Shown here piece by piece: positions 1 through 6,952 of a stretch of 8,515 nucleotides of DNA. The stretch spans positions 1 through 8,515 of the forward strand of contig DQHS01000206.1 of NCBI GenBank assembly GCA_003524365.1, in the 5' to 3' direction. The position numbers and the translations under genes are program-made. Positions within the stretch are counted from its first letter, which is position 1. Each line of letters opens with the position of its first letter. This DNA comes from Cellvibrio sp. (GTDB lineage: Bacteria; Pseudomonadota; Gammaproteobacteria; Pseudomonadales; Cellvibrionaceae). A model generated the notes under the pieces. The model was not told the origin of the DNA. It saw only the letters and a list, made by a program, of their open reading frames with translations, and did no database searches.

Positions 1-178
1 CTTTAGCCCAAAGAGTTCGCTCTTCCATTTTTTGCTCAAGAGATTCTACCCAGCGAGCACGCTCTTCTGCTTGTTGCTCCAATGTTTTAGCCCACTGGGT
101 CCTCTCTTCAACCTGCTGCTCCAGCGCTCTAGCCCATTGAGCTCGCTGCTCAGCTTCTTGTTCCAGAGATTTCGCCCA
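1..178 (-). repeat. Tandem 14-residue (42 nt) coiled-coil repeats within the sulfotransferase gene
   Basis: Four full copies and the start of a fifth are visible, beginning at W308, W322, W336, W350 and W364 (nucleotides 178, 136, 94, 52 and 10). The consensus is W-A-K-x-L-E-Q-x-A/V-E-E-R-A/T-x. Fourteen residues equal two heptads: Ala2 and Ala/Val/Met9 could take position a, Leu5 and Arg12 position d. The nucleotide copies differ at many third positions, so the protein pattern, and not recent DNA duplication, is what has been kept. The array continues past the window edge, so the total copy number is unknown. Confidence 0.85.
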
Positions 179-1099
179 ATTGACGCAAGTTTGTAATTGC
201 TGAGCTAATTCCCGTGCGTTAGTTTCAACATAAAAATACTCGATTGCCGCTTTTTCAACGTCATCAAATAATTGGAAATCAGCCGTTATTTTTTCAACGT
301 TAGTAAGATAAAAGTTCATTAACCCAGCGCGCGCGCGCTGACTGTCTATACCCAAAAACTGTTGCAAGATGGGATAGGTTTCCGCCACCGCTAAAGGGCA
401 CTCTGAATCGCGCTGGATTACAGTCTCATCAAACCGGGAATGTCTCAGCGTTTGATCAAGGAATTCGGTGGCAAATTGATTGGATGCATGTAGATCAACA
501 TTTAATTCTAGTCGTTCTGCCAGCTGCTGGAGCGCAACTAATGGCTGCTCCATCAGTTGATCGTAATCCAACCCGATCAATGATAAATTTTGCGCTTCGG
601 CGACTATTGCGAGGTTGTAACTTAGCCACAATAAATAACCTTTGTGGATGGGTGTGCTATTACGCTCACGCAAGGATCTGGCAACACTCAAAGGATGGCG
701 CAAACAAAACACATAACGAACATCACAATCAATACGCGAAAAAACCATCCTCCAAAATTTGAACAATTTTGAAACGCGCGGATCCTTAAAACCAAAGGCC
801 GGAACTTCGGCCATCTTTTTAGTTAATAACTCAATCGCACGTTCAAGATAGCCAAGCGTCACCAATTTTTCCAGATCGCTCTCGGTAACTAAAGATAAGC
901 TAAACCAATGTTGTCCAATCGCGCCAAGCATTTCTATATTGAGTTGATTAATATCCTTGTCTTCAAAAAAACCTTTTGGATTATCCTTACCGGCAGGCAT
1001 AAAATCATCACCCAAACTAACACCCAGGCAAGACAATGCTTTGATCACCGCACTTGTACCACTGCGATGCATACCTAAAACTACAATTAATTTTTTCAT
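1..1099 (-). CDS. Sulfotransferase with C-terminal coiled-coil repeats, 3' end outside window
   Basis: The frame is open from an ATG at 1099 to the left edge (366 complete codons, no stop), so the C-terminus is missing. The N-terminus begins MKKLIVVLGMHRSGTSAV; residues 9-18 are the phosphate-binding loop (5'-PSB) of PAPS-dependent sulfotransferases. A GFKDPR segment lies at residues 103-108 and a 3'-phosphate-binding stretch, CLRHPLSVARSL, at 132-143. The catalytic domain probably covers residues 1 to about 250. From W308 onward the protein is a run of 14-residue repeats, each starting with W, predicted to be coiled coil. Proteins with this N-terminus are often large multidomain ones carrying glycosyltransferase domains, so a further domain may follow outside the window. 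The gene lies downstream of wzt after 229 bp. It probably transfers sulfate from PAPS to a glycan in the cytoplasm; the acceptor cannot be read from the sequence. The start has only a weak Shine-Dalgarno (GGG, 4 nt upstream). Confidence 0.85.
   Translation of the reverse strand, partial: MKKLIVVLGMHRSGTSAVIKALSCLGVSLGDDFMPAGKDNPKGFFEDKDINQLNIEMLGAIGQHWFSLSLVTESDLEKLVTLGYLERAIELLTKKMAEVPAFGFKDPRVSKLFKFWRMVFSRIDCDVRYVFCLRHPLSVARSLRERNSTPIHKGYLLWLSYNLAIVAEAQNLSLIGLDYDQLMEQPLVALQQLAERLELNVDLHASNQFATEFLDQTLRHSRFDETVIQRDSECPLAVAETYPILQQFLGIDSQRARAGLMNFYLTNVEKITADFQLFDDVEKAAIEYFYVETNARELAQQLQTCVNWAKSLEQEAEQRAQWARALEQQVEERTQWAKTLEQQAEERARWVESLEQKMEERTLWAK
325..340. repeat. (GC)6 dinucleotide run inside a 16 bp perfect palindrome
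   Basis: Positions 325-340 read as a perfect palindrome around six GC units (327-338). It lies in frame within the left-edge sulfotransferase gene and encodes part of a Q-R-A-R-A-G stretch. Loss or gain of one unit would shift the reading frame. Whether it actually varies cannot be told from one sequence. Confidence 0.6.
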
Positions 1100-1328
1100 C
1101 GTACCCAAAAATCTCGTTGTAAAAAGGCTATTAGCGTAAATCCACTGAGCGCAATAACACAGGATCTACTTGACACACTATTCGCGTCACTTATTAAAGG
1201 CACCCAACACCGACCGCGCCCGCTCCGGCAATTCATAGGCCCTTTCGATACCGGTGAGGTTTTTGATTAGCCGTGCCGCGCTTTTACTTGATATTGATCT
1301 GCACTCAATGACAGATATAAATCCGTTG
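1100..1328. other. Gap between wzt and the coiled-coil sulfotransferase gene; no clear gene
   Basis: No confident gene, RNA or terminator is visible here. Two weak coding signals lie on the minus strand. First, a frame ending at 1187 reads, after the wzt stop, as a plausible protein tail (…NLTGIERAYELPERARSVL…) in locally GC-rich DNA (about 1195-1270). It has no start of its own outside wzt and may be a remnant of a lost gene. Second, a 46-codon frame runs from ATG 1236 to TGA 1096, preceded by an AAAGGG stretch, and its stop overlaps the sulfotransferase start as ATGA. Neither resembles a family I recognise. No inverted repeat with a T-run was found, so the downstream gene may be read from the same transcript. 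Confidence 0.35.
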
Positions 1329-2582
1329 TTAATTGATAGCCTTGCCCGTTTCAGATGGAACATCCCAAGTAATATCCATGGGAATCGGGAACAATCCGGT
1401 AAATTGATCACGCACATCATCGATCATTTCTATAGATAATAAATCATCGTATCGACTCATCAACAAAGTTTGCTCAAGACTAGGCGCACTGACCAAACGC
1501 AAACGCAAACGATATACACCTTTTTGAAAACTGCATTGCATTTTCACAATAACTTTCTGCACACCTTCAAAATGGGGAACAGCTATACGCTTACCGGTAA
1601 GCTGCATACCGCGACTATCGATCACATCAATAATCAGAAATGGCGCAGCTACAATAGTCGTCATCTTAATATCAACGTCGAGTATCAGTTGCATGCCAAA
1701 AGCAAGCGTTGCATGCTGCTTCATACCAGCAAACCGCGCTTCGACAATGTCAAAATCCTGCAGCGTAAAACCTTTACCTTTACGTTTTAAATCTAAACCA
1801 GCGCCCAATTCAGCTATGCGGTCTTTTTGCACGATGTACAAATAATCTGCGATGACATCATCCGGAATACCTGCGTTAATGATACGCCCTTTGTCCAATA
1901 ACATGGCTTGGTTGCAAAAAGCGCGCACAGCACTAAGGTCGTGCCCGACAAATAATAATGTGGTTCCACATTTTAAAATTTCTTCAATTTTGGAAAGTGC
2001 TTTTGCCTGAAAGCGAGCATCGCCGACAGACAAAGCTTCATCGACAATTAATACATCTGGCTCTACATGGACTTGCACAGCAAACGCCAATCGCACCATC
2101 ATACCGGAGCTATAGGTTTTTACTGGACGATCAATAAAATCGCCGATATCGGCAAAGGCAACAATCGCATCGTAACGCGCGTCAATCTCTCGGCGATTCA
2201 AACCGAGAATGGAAGCATTAATATAAATATTTTCACGCCCGGTAAATTCTGGATCAAAACCACTGCCGAGCTCCAGCAAAGCGGCAATACGTCCTTTTAC
2301 TTCGACAGTACCTGTAGTCGGCTGCAAAGTGCCTGCGATGATTTGCAGGAGAGTGCTTTTACCACTACCGTTTAAACCGATAATGCCGAGACTGTCACCC
2401 TCCTGCACACAAAAATCCAGATTTTCAAGTGCGCGAATGGACTGACACGCGTGCTGCAATAAAGCATCACAATAATCTGGAAACAACGGCCGCAATATAC
2501 GAATTAGCAAGGGCACAAACAGACGACTAAACGGTGTGCGCCAGATAAGATATGTTTTAGAGAGATTGCTTACCCGAATCAT
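1329..2582 (-). CDS. wzt: Wzt: ABC transporter ATPase for polysaccharide export with C-terminal glycan-recognition domain
   Basis: This 417-residue protein is the cytoplasmic ATPase that powers export of lipid-linked O-antigen or similar polysaccharide through Wzm. Walker A (GLNGSGKST) is at residues 69-77, the ABC signature (YSSGMMVRLA) at 157-166, Walker B (VLIVDEAL) at 177-184 and the switch histidine at H214. The long spacer before Walker A and the LLELGSGFDPEFTGREN segment (102-118) are typical of the Wzt/TagH group. Residues from about 260 to 417 form an extra beta-rich domain ending in a GLFPIPMDITW stretch. Wzt proteins with this domain are known to read a modification on the non-reducing end of the glycan before export. 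The start at 2582 is supported by a TAGGT Shine-Dalgarno that uses the wzm stop codon, with only 9 bp between the two genes. No catalytic residue is missing. Confidence 0.95.
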   Translation of the reverse strand: MIRVSNLSKTYLIWRTPFSRLFVPLLIRILRPLFPDYCDALLQHACQSIRALENLDFCVQEGDSLGIIGLNGSGKSTLLQIIAGTLQPTTGTVEVKGRIAALLELGSGFDPEFTGRENIYINASILGLNRREIDARYDAIVAFADIGDFIDRPVKTYSSGMMVRLAFAVQVHVEPDVLIVDEALSVGDARFQAKALSKIEEILKCGTTLLFVGHDLSAVRAFCNQAMLLDKGRIINAGIPDDVIADYLYIVQKDRIAELGAGLDLKRKGKGFTLQDFDIVEARFAGMKQHATLAFGMQLILDVDIKMTTIVAAPFLIIDVIDSRGMQLTGKRIAVPHFEGVQKVIVKMQCSFQKGVYRLRLRLVSAPSLEQTLLMSRYDDLLSIEMIDDVRDQFTGLFPIPMDITWDVPSETGKAIN

Positions 2583-2591
2583 AATCGCGAC

Positions 2592-3383
2592 CTACAACAC
2601 ATCTGCAAAGCCAGGGCGGACTTTACGAAAGAAGATATAACCCAGAGCCGCCACACTAATCGAAACAAACGAATAAATCGCAAGGCCGCCAAAATCAGGC
2701 AATTTGCCATAAATCAATACCGCACGAGCAGACTCAACAATAAAGGACAGCGGATTGATAAAAATTAACACTTGCATATCCTCTGGCAAAATATTAATTG
2801 AATAAAATATGGGGCTTAAAAATAGCATCAAAGTAGCAAGTGTACCTGTGATTTGCTGTATATCACGGAGATAAACACCCAGTGCCGCCAACATCCACGA
2901 AATTCCCAACAGCAATAACAAATAAGGCAATAATATGAGCGGCAACAATAGCGCAGTCAGCGGAATTGAATGCAGTTCAATCAGGATAAACACCAACAAC
3001 AAACCAAAGCTGATGAGAAAGGTAAAAATCGCACCAAATAATGTAATCCAGGAAAGCAACTCCAGAGGGAAAACAATTTTTTTAACAAAATTGGGGTTGC
3101 TGGTGATCAGCATCGGTGATTTTGTCAGAATCTCCGCAAGCACCCCATGAATGCTTAGCCCAAGAAATAACACTATCGCAAAATTTAAGGTGGTTTCCCC
3201 AGCAGCGTCAGACCAGCGCGATTTAAATATGTATTGAAATACAAAGGTATAAATTGCCAACATGATCAATGGTGTAGCCAATGACCAAAGCAAACCTAAC
3301 ACCGAACCACGATAACGAGATTGAATATCGCGGCGCAGTAATTGCCAAATCAAGGTCTTATGTTTCCATGCTTGTGTAAACAT
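2592..3383 (-). CDS. wzm: Wzm: ABC-2 type permease for polysaccharide export
   Basis: This 263-residue inner-membrane protein is the channel half of the Wzm/Wzt exporter. The N-terminal RRDIQSRYRGSVLG (17-30) amphipathic segment is followed by the first membrane helix at about 32-53. Further hydrophobic segments lie near 66-86, 108-135, 140-172, 182-205 and 230-250, about six helices in all. The cytoplasmic NPNFVKKIVFPLE motif (96-108) is characteristic of the family. I chose the ATG at 3383, 2 bp after the rfbB stop, because the protein then begins as usual shortly before the RRDI segment and an AGG lies upstream. An in-frame ATG at 3431 would add 16 residues and overlap rfbB. Tight spacing to both rfbB and wzt shows one transcription unit. 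Confidence 0.94.
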   Translation of the reverse strand: MFTQAWKHKTLIWQLLRRDIQSRYRGSVLGLLWSLATPLIMLAIYTFVFQYIFKSRWSDAAGETTLNFAIVLFLGLSIHGVLAEILTKSPMLITSNPNFVKKIVFPLELLSWITLFGAIFTFLISFGLLLVFILIELHSIPLTALLLPLILLPYLLLLLGISWMLAALGVYLRDIQQITGTLATLMLFLSPIFYSINILPEDMQVLIFINPLSFIVESARAVLIYGKLPDFGGLAIYSFVSISVAALGYIFFRKVRPGFADVL

Positions 3384-3385
3384 AC

Positions 3386-4444
3386 TTAGCCTAACGCGCC
3401 CTGTAATTGTTTTTGATTGTGCAACATCCACTGAATAGTTTTGACAATTCCTGTTTCAAAACTTTCCTGCGGATAATAGCCCAGCTGGGCATGACACTTT
3501 CTTGGGTCAATCGCATAGCGGCGGTCATGCCCAGGGCGATCTTTAACAAAGGTAATTAAATTTTTTGCCTGACCACCCGATGCACAAGGTGTATTGGGAT
3601 AAGCCACCAATAATTGCGGCTCTGCCAGTAAAGCGGCATCGACTTGCATACAAATCAAATTAACAATATCGATATTGCGCCACTCGTTTTCACCCCCCAC
3701 GTTGTACACCTCTCCCACTTTGCCGCGCGCGATAATCAAATCAATTGCGCGGCAATGATCTTCCACATACAGCCAATCGCGAATATTTTTACCATCGCCA
3801 TATATGGGCAAAGATTTTCCCAATAAAATATTTTGGATTATCAATGGAATTAATTTTTCGCTGTCTTGATAAGGTCCGTAATTGTTAGAACAATTACTGG
3901 TTGTGACTTTCAAACCGTAAGTGTGATGGTAGGCACGCACCAAATGATCGGATGCCGCCTTTGATGCGGAATATGGTGAGTTGGGCGCAAAAGGGGTTGA
4001 TTCGGTAAATGCGGGAGCATCTGCCTCCAGGGAGCCATATACCTCATCGGTAGAGACATGATGGAAATGATGATCAACAACACCGGCATCTAACCAAAAC
4101 TTCTTGGCCACTTTGAGCAAAGTATGGGTACCCATAATATTGGTTTGAACAAACGCATCCGGACCATGGATGGAGCGATCAACATGCGACTCAGCTGCAA
4201 AATGCACGACACAGTTGACGGCATATTCAGAAAATATTTTTTCTACCAGCAACTGATCACCAATATCACCCTGCACAAAAACCAGTCCTTTATCTTCTTC
4301 CAGTGCAGTTAAGTGCTCGCGATGTCCAGCATAGGTTAGCGCATCCAGAACAATTAATTTTTCATTGGGATATTGCGTAGCCCAGTAATGACAGAAATTG
4401 CTGCCGATAAATCCGGCACCGCCGGTGATCAGAATATTTTTCAT
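3386..4444 (-). CDS. rfbB: dTDP-glucose 4,6-dehydratase
   Basis: RmlB/RfbB catalyses the second step of dTDP-L-rhamnose synthesis: NAD-dependent dehydration of dTDP-glucose to dTDP-4-keto-6-deoxyglucose in the cytoplasm. The 352-residue product has the usual length. The Rossmann loop GGAGFIG is at residues 8-14, HFAAESHVDRS at 81-91, the catalytic T132-D133-E134 triad at STDEVYG, and Y158/K162 in YSASK; NNYGPYQ and the later RDWLYVEDH follow. I chose the ATG at 4444, giving MKNILITGGAGF, the standard start of the family. The open frame extends to an ATG at 4558, but those 38 extra residues match nothing typical and would overlap rfbD. A 59 bp gap separates it from rfbD, the only sizeable gap in the rhamnose block, and its Shine-Dalgarno is weak. 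Confidence 0.97.
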   Translation of the reverse strand: MKNILITGGAGFIGSNFCHYWATQYPNEKLIVLDALTYAGHREHLTALEEDKGLVFVQGDIGDQLLVEKIFSEYAVNCVVHFAAESHVDRSIHGPDAFVQTNIMGTHTLLKVAKKFWLDAGVVDHHFHHVSTDEVYGSLEADAPAFTESTPFAPNSPYSASKAASDHLVRAYHHTYGLKVTTSNCSNNYGPYQDSEKLIPLIIQNILLGKSLPIYGDGKNIRDWLYVEDHCRAIDLIIARGKVGEVYNVGGENEWRNIDIVNLICMQVDAALLAEPQLLVAYPNTPCASGGQAKNLITFVKDRPGHDRRYAIDPRKCHAQLGYYPQESFETGIVKTIQWMLHNQKQLQGALG

Positions 4445-4503
4445 AGTGTCAGGTATCAAGTGCGATTCACATTTACAATAATCAGAGTAACTAACGGAGC
4501 CGA

Positions 4504-5406
4504 TTAATTCTGTTGTCTTTTGTAAGCATCTAACATAGCGGATAAGGCATGCTGCCAATGACAGGGAGACATAGTTAACAAGCCATAAGTTCGCTGTTTT
4601 TCTAACACGCTGTATGCAGGGCGCTGCGCGGGGGTCGGGTAATCACTTGTAGTGATTGGGTTTACTTGCGGGATTTTCTCCAACAAGCCCTTGGTCTTCG
4701 CCGCATCGAAAATGGCTACAGCAAAATCATACCAACTGGCTGCGCCGGCATCGGAGAAGTGAAATATTTTTTGGTCCGGACGCTGGATCAATAACTGCCA
4801 AATCATTTGCGCAAGATGAATAGCATAAGTTGGCGTACCTACTTGATCAGCAACTACACCCAAGCGCTCGCGCTCTGCACCTAAACGCAATATAGTTTTG
4901 ACAAAATTAGAGCCATGTTCACAATATACCCAGCCAGTGCGCACCACATAAGTGGATGGATAATTTTCCAACGCAAGCAATTCACCTGCGTATTTGGTTT
5001 GCGCGTATACACCCAATGGGTTACAACTATCTTCCGGTAAATAGGGGGAAGATTTTTTACCATCGAATACAAAATCGGTAGACACTTGTACCAACGGAAT
5101 GTTTTGTTCCGCGCACCACTGTGCCATCACACCCACCGCCGTCGCATTAATGACTTCGGCCTGCTGCTGATCAGTTTCAGCTTTATCCACTGCAGTGTAG
5201 GCAGCGGCGTTAATAATGGCTTCGGGCTGCAATTCATTTAAGCGCGCAACTAATGACGCTGGTTGCGCAAGATCAAATGATTCACGGGTTACCGGTAATA
5301 AATGTAATTTTTTAGCACCCAGTATTTGCGGAGCTGCTTTTTGTAATGCATAACCTAACTGACCATTAGCACCCGTGACCAGCACTTTCACGCTCTGCTC
5401 ACTCAT
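4504..5406 (-). CDS. rfbD: dTDP-4-dehydrorhamnose reductase
   Basis: RmlD/RfbD performs the last step, NAD(P)H-dependent reduction of dTDP-4-keto-L-rhamnose to dTDP-L-rhamnose. The 300-residue protein matches the usual length. The nucleotide-binding loop GANGQLG is at residues 12-18, NAAAYTAVDKAE at 66-77 (a hallmark of the family), the S109-T110-D111 motif in STDFVFDG, and the catalytic Y134/K138 pair in YAQTK. RTGWVY follows. The usual STDYVFDG has Phe in place of Tyr here, a mild change. The ATG at 5406 overlaps the rfbC stop as ATGA, and a GAGGT Shine-Dalgarno lies six bases upstream, so translation is probably coupled to rfbC. Confidence 0.97.
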   Translation of the reverse strand: MSEQSVKVLVTGANGQLGYALQKAAPQILGAKKLHLLPVTRESFDLAQPASLVARLNELQPEAIINAAAYTAVDKAETDQQQAEVINATAVGVMAQWCAEQNIPLVQVSTDFVFDGKKSSPYLPEDSCNPLGVYAQTKYAGELLALENYPSTYVVRTGWVYCEHGSNFVKTILRLGAERERLGVVADQVGTPTYAIHLAQMIWQLLIQRPDQKIFHFSDAGAASWYDFAVAIFDAAKTKGLLEKIPQVNPITTSDYPTPAQRPAYSVLEKQRTYGLLTMSPCHWQHALSAMLDAYKRQQN

Positions 5407-5951
5407 GTAAATACCTCAGCTTGCGCAAGCGGTGTTGCAGCCTGATCTTTAGCAGAAAGTGTAGGCATGGCAATATCACCTAGCGGCCAGTCTATTTTTA
5501 ATGCCGGATCGTTCCACAGCAATGAGCGGTCATGTTCAGGGGCGTAATATTCAGTGCACTTGTAATTAAATTCTGCATATTCACTCAAGACTAAAAAGCC
5601 ATGCGCAAATCCGGGCGGAATCCAAAAGATGTTTTTATTTTCTGCCGAGAGATAAACCCCTACCGATTTACCAAAAGTGGGGGAGCTTTTACGCAGATCG
5701 ACGGCGACATCAAAAACTTCGCCGGCAGTGACGCGCACTAGTTTCCCCTGCGGATTTTTGATTTGATAATGTAAACCACGCAATACACCACGCGTGGATG
5801 CACTGTGATTATCCTGTACAAAACTCGCATTTATACCGCGCTCGCTGAACCAGCTTGCGCGAAACGTTTCCATAAAAAATCCGCGTGTATCACCAAACAC
5901 TTTTGGTTTGATCAACAATACTTCTGGAATTTCAGTCGCCATTACTTCCAT
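5403..5951 (-). CDS. rfbC: dTDP-4-dehydrorhamnose 3,5-epimerase
   Basis: RmlC/RfbC epimerises C3 and C5 of dTDP-4-keto-6-deoxyglucose, the third step to dTDP-L-rhamnose. It is a cupin-fold enzyme, normally dimeric and cofactor-free. The 182-residue product has KVFGDTRGFFMETF at 17-30, QDNHSAS at 46-52, RGLHYQ at 58-63 carrying the catalytic His61, PPGFAHGF at 112-119, a conserved Tyr130 in NYKCT, and Asp169 in SAKD, which would complete the His-Asp dyad. The ATG at 5951 overlaps the rfbA stop as TAATG. A second ATG at 5942 (residue 4) has a GGAAG just upstream but at very short spacing, so the first is preferred; the difference is only three residues. Confidence 0.97.
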   Translation of the reverse strand: MEVMATEIPEVLLIKPKVFGDTRGFFMETFRASWFSERGINASFVQDNHSASTRGVLRGLHYQIKNPQGKLVRVTAGEVFDVAVDLRKSSPTFGKSVGVYLSAENKNIFWIPPGFAHGFLVLSEYAEFNYKCTEYYAPEHDRSLLWNDPALKIDWPLGDIAMPTLSAKDQAATPLAQAEVFT

Positions 5952-6862
5952 TAAAACACCCGGTCTTCAAGAATATTCATCAGATATTCGCCGTAACCAC
6001 TTTTTAACAAGGGCTTGGCGAGTTTGATTAGTTGGTCTTTGTTGATATAGCCCATGCGGAATGCAATTTCTTCCGGGCAAGCCACTTTTAAGCCCTGACG
6101 CTTTTCAATGGTCTGGATAAATTGGCTCGCAGCAAGCAAATTATCGTGTGTACCCGTATCCAACCAAGCGGCGCCGCGCCCGAGCAATTCAACGGTCAAC
6201 TCGCCCATTTCCAAATAGGTTTTATTGACATCAGTAATTTCCAATTCGCCGCGCGCAGAAGGCTTTATTGATTTCGCGATGTCGATAACACGGTTATCGT
6301 AAAAATATAATCCGGTCACTGCGTATTTTGATTTTGGTTTTGCAGGCTTTTCTTCAATCGATAACACAGTGCCGTCATCGGCAAACTCCACCACGCCATA
6401 AGCGCGCGCATCATCGACGTGATAACCAAACACCGTGGCGCCTGTTGAGCGAGCGTCGGCACGCTGTAGCAATGCAGAAAAATCGTGGGAGTAATAAATG
6501 TTGTCGCCCAGCACCAGCGCGCAACTGTCGCCGCCAATAAATTCTTCGCCAATAACAAATGCCTGTGCCAGGCCATCAGGCGATGGCTGCTCTGCGTAGG
6601 AAATTGTCAAACCCCAATCTGTGCCATCACCCAGCAGTTCGCGGTAAGTCGGCAAATCGCGCGGGGTGGAGATTATCAAAATATCGCGGATACCCGCCAA
6701 CATCAGGGTCGTGAGCGGATAATAAATCATCGGTTTATCGTAGATAGGTACGATTTGTTTACTGATCGCTTTAGTGATGGGATAGAGGCGAGTACCAGAG
6801 CCTCCGGCGAGCACTATACCTTTACGGCGTGGCTGCATTTTATTCAAATTGTCTTGCGACAT
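5951..6862 (-). CDS. rfbA: Glucose-1-phosphate thymidylyltransferase
   Basis: RmlA/RfbA makes dTDP-glucose and pyrophosphate from dTTP and glucose-1-phosphate, the committed first step of dTDP-L-rhamnose synthesis. The 303-residue product contains the nucleotidyltransferase signature GGSGTRLYP at 20-28, SKQIVPIYDKPM at 34-45, EQPSPDGLAQAF at 91-102, LGDNIYY at 118-124, EEKPAKPKS at 170-178 and WLDTGTHDNL near 235. It is about ten residues longer than typical because 13 residues precede the usual start KGIVLAGG. An internal ATG at 6838 (residue 9) would shorten it but has no Shine-Dalgarno, whereas the 6862 start has GAAGG nine bases upstream. It is the first gene of the rhamnose block, after a 90 bp gap with promoter-like sequence. 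Confidence 0.97.
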   Translation of the reverse strand: MSQDNLNKMQPRRKGIVLAGGSGTRLYPITKAISKQIVPIYDKPMIYYPLTTLMLAGIRDILIISTPRDLPTYRELLGDGTDWGLTISYAEQPSPDGLAQAFVIGEEFIGGDSCALVLGDNIYYSHDFSALLQRADARSTGATVFGYHVDDARAYGVVEFADDGTVLSIEEKPAKPKSKYAVTGLYFYDNRVIDIAKSIKPSARGELEITDVNKTYLEMGELTVELLGRGAAWLDTGTHDNLLAASQFIQTIEKRQGLKVACPEEIAFRMGYINKDQLIKLAKPLLKSGYGEYLMNILEDRVF

Positions 6863-6882
6863 AGATTCAAGCCTTCGAAGAA

Positions 6883-6911
6883 ATTTTTGCTCTTAAGAGA
6901 AGCAATATCAA
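6883..6911 (-). promoter_or_regulatory. Possible sigma-70 type promoter upstream of rfbA
   Basis: On the minus strand a TTGATA (-35-like, 6911-6906) and an AAAAAT (-10-like, 6888-6883) are separated by exactly 17 bases. The -35 matches the consensus at five of six positions, the -10 at four. A perfect 10 bp palindrome, CTCTTAAGAG (6890-6899), sits in the spacer and could bind a regulator. It could drive the rfbA-to-wzt block independently of the sulfotransferase genes. This is pattern matching only. Confidence 0.35.
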
Positions 6912-6928
6912 CAGGGAGTAATTCTTGG

Positions 6929-6951
6929 CCCCCCATCTAGAATAGGGTGGG
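6929..6951 (-). promoter_or_regulatory. GC-rich hairpin just after the sulfotransferase stop codon
   Basis: A run of six C (6929-6934) can pair with GGGTGGG (6945-6951), forming six G-C pairs with one bulged base and a loop of about ten bases. It begins one base after the stop codon of the 6953-7723 gene. No T-run follows in the transcript, so it is not a standard intrinsic terminator. It may stabilise the upstream mRNA end or slow polymerase before the rhamnose genes. Confidence 0.35.
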
Positions 6952-6952
6952 A

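Noticed and set aside
484..762. Plus-strand open frame of 92 codons
   Set aside because: It lies antisense to the left-edge sulfotransferase, which has clear family motifs in its own frame; the translation looks random.
3384..3431. Longer Wzm start at the ATG at 3431
   Set aside because: It would add 16 residues encoded inside rfbB; the ATG at 3383 lies just after the rfbB stop, has an AGG upstream and gives the usual N-terminus.
4445..4558. 38-residue N-terminal extension of RfbB
   Set aside because: It overlaps the rfbD coding end, has no family similarity, and the standard MKNILITGG start lies downstream at 4444.
6485..6940. Plus-strand open frame of 151 codons opposite rfbA
   Set aside because: It is the complement of a well-conserved rfbA, and its Cys/Arg/Gln-rich product has no domain pattern.
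6929..6951. Intrinsic terminator between the sulfotransferase and rfbA
   Set aside because: The hairpin is not followed by a T-rich run on the transcribed strand, so it is reported only as a hairpin of unknown role.
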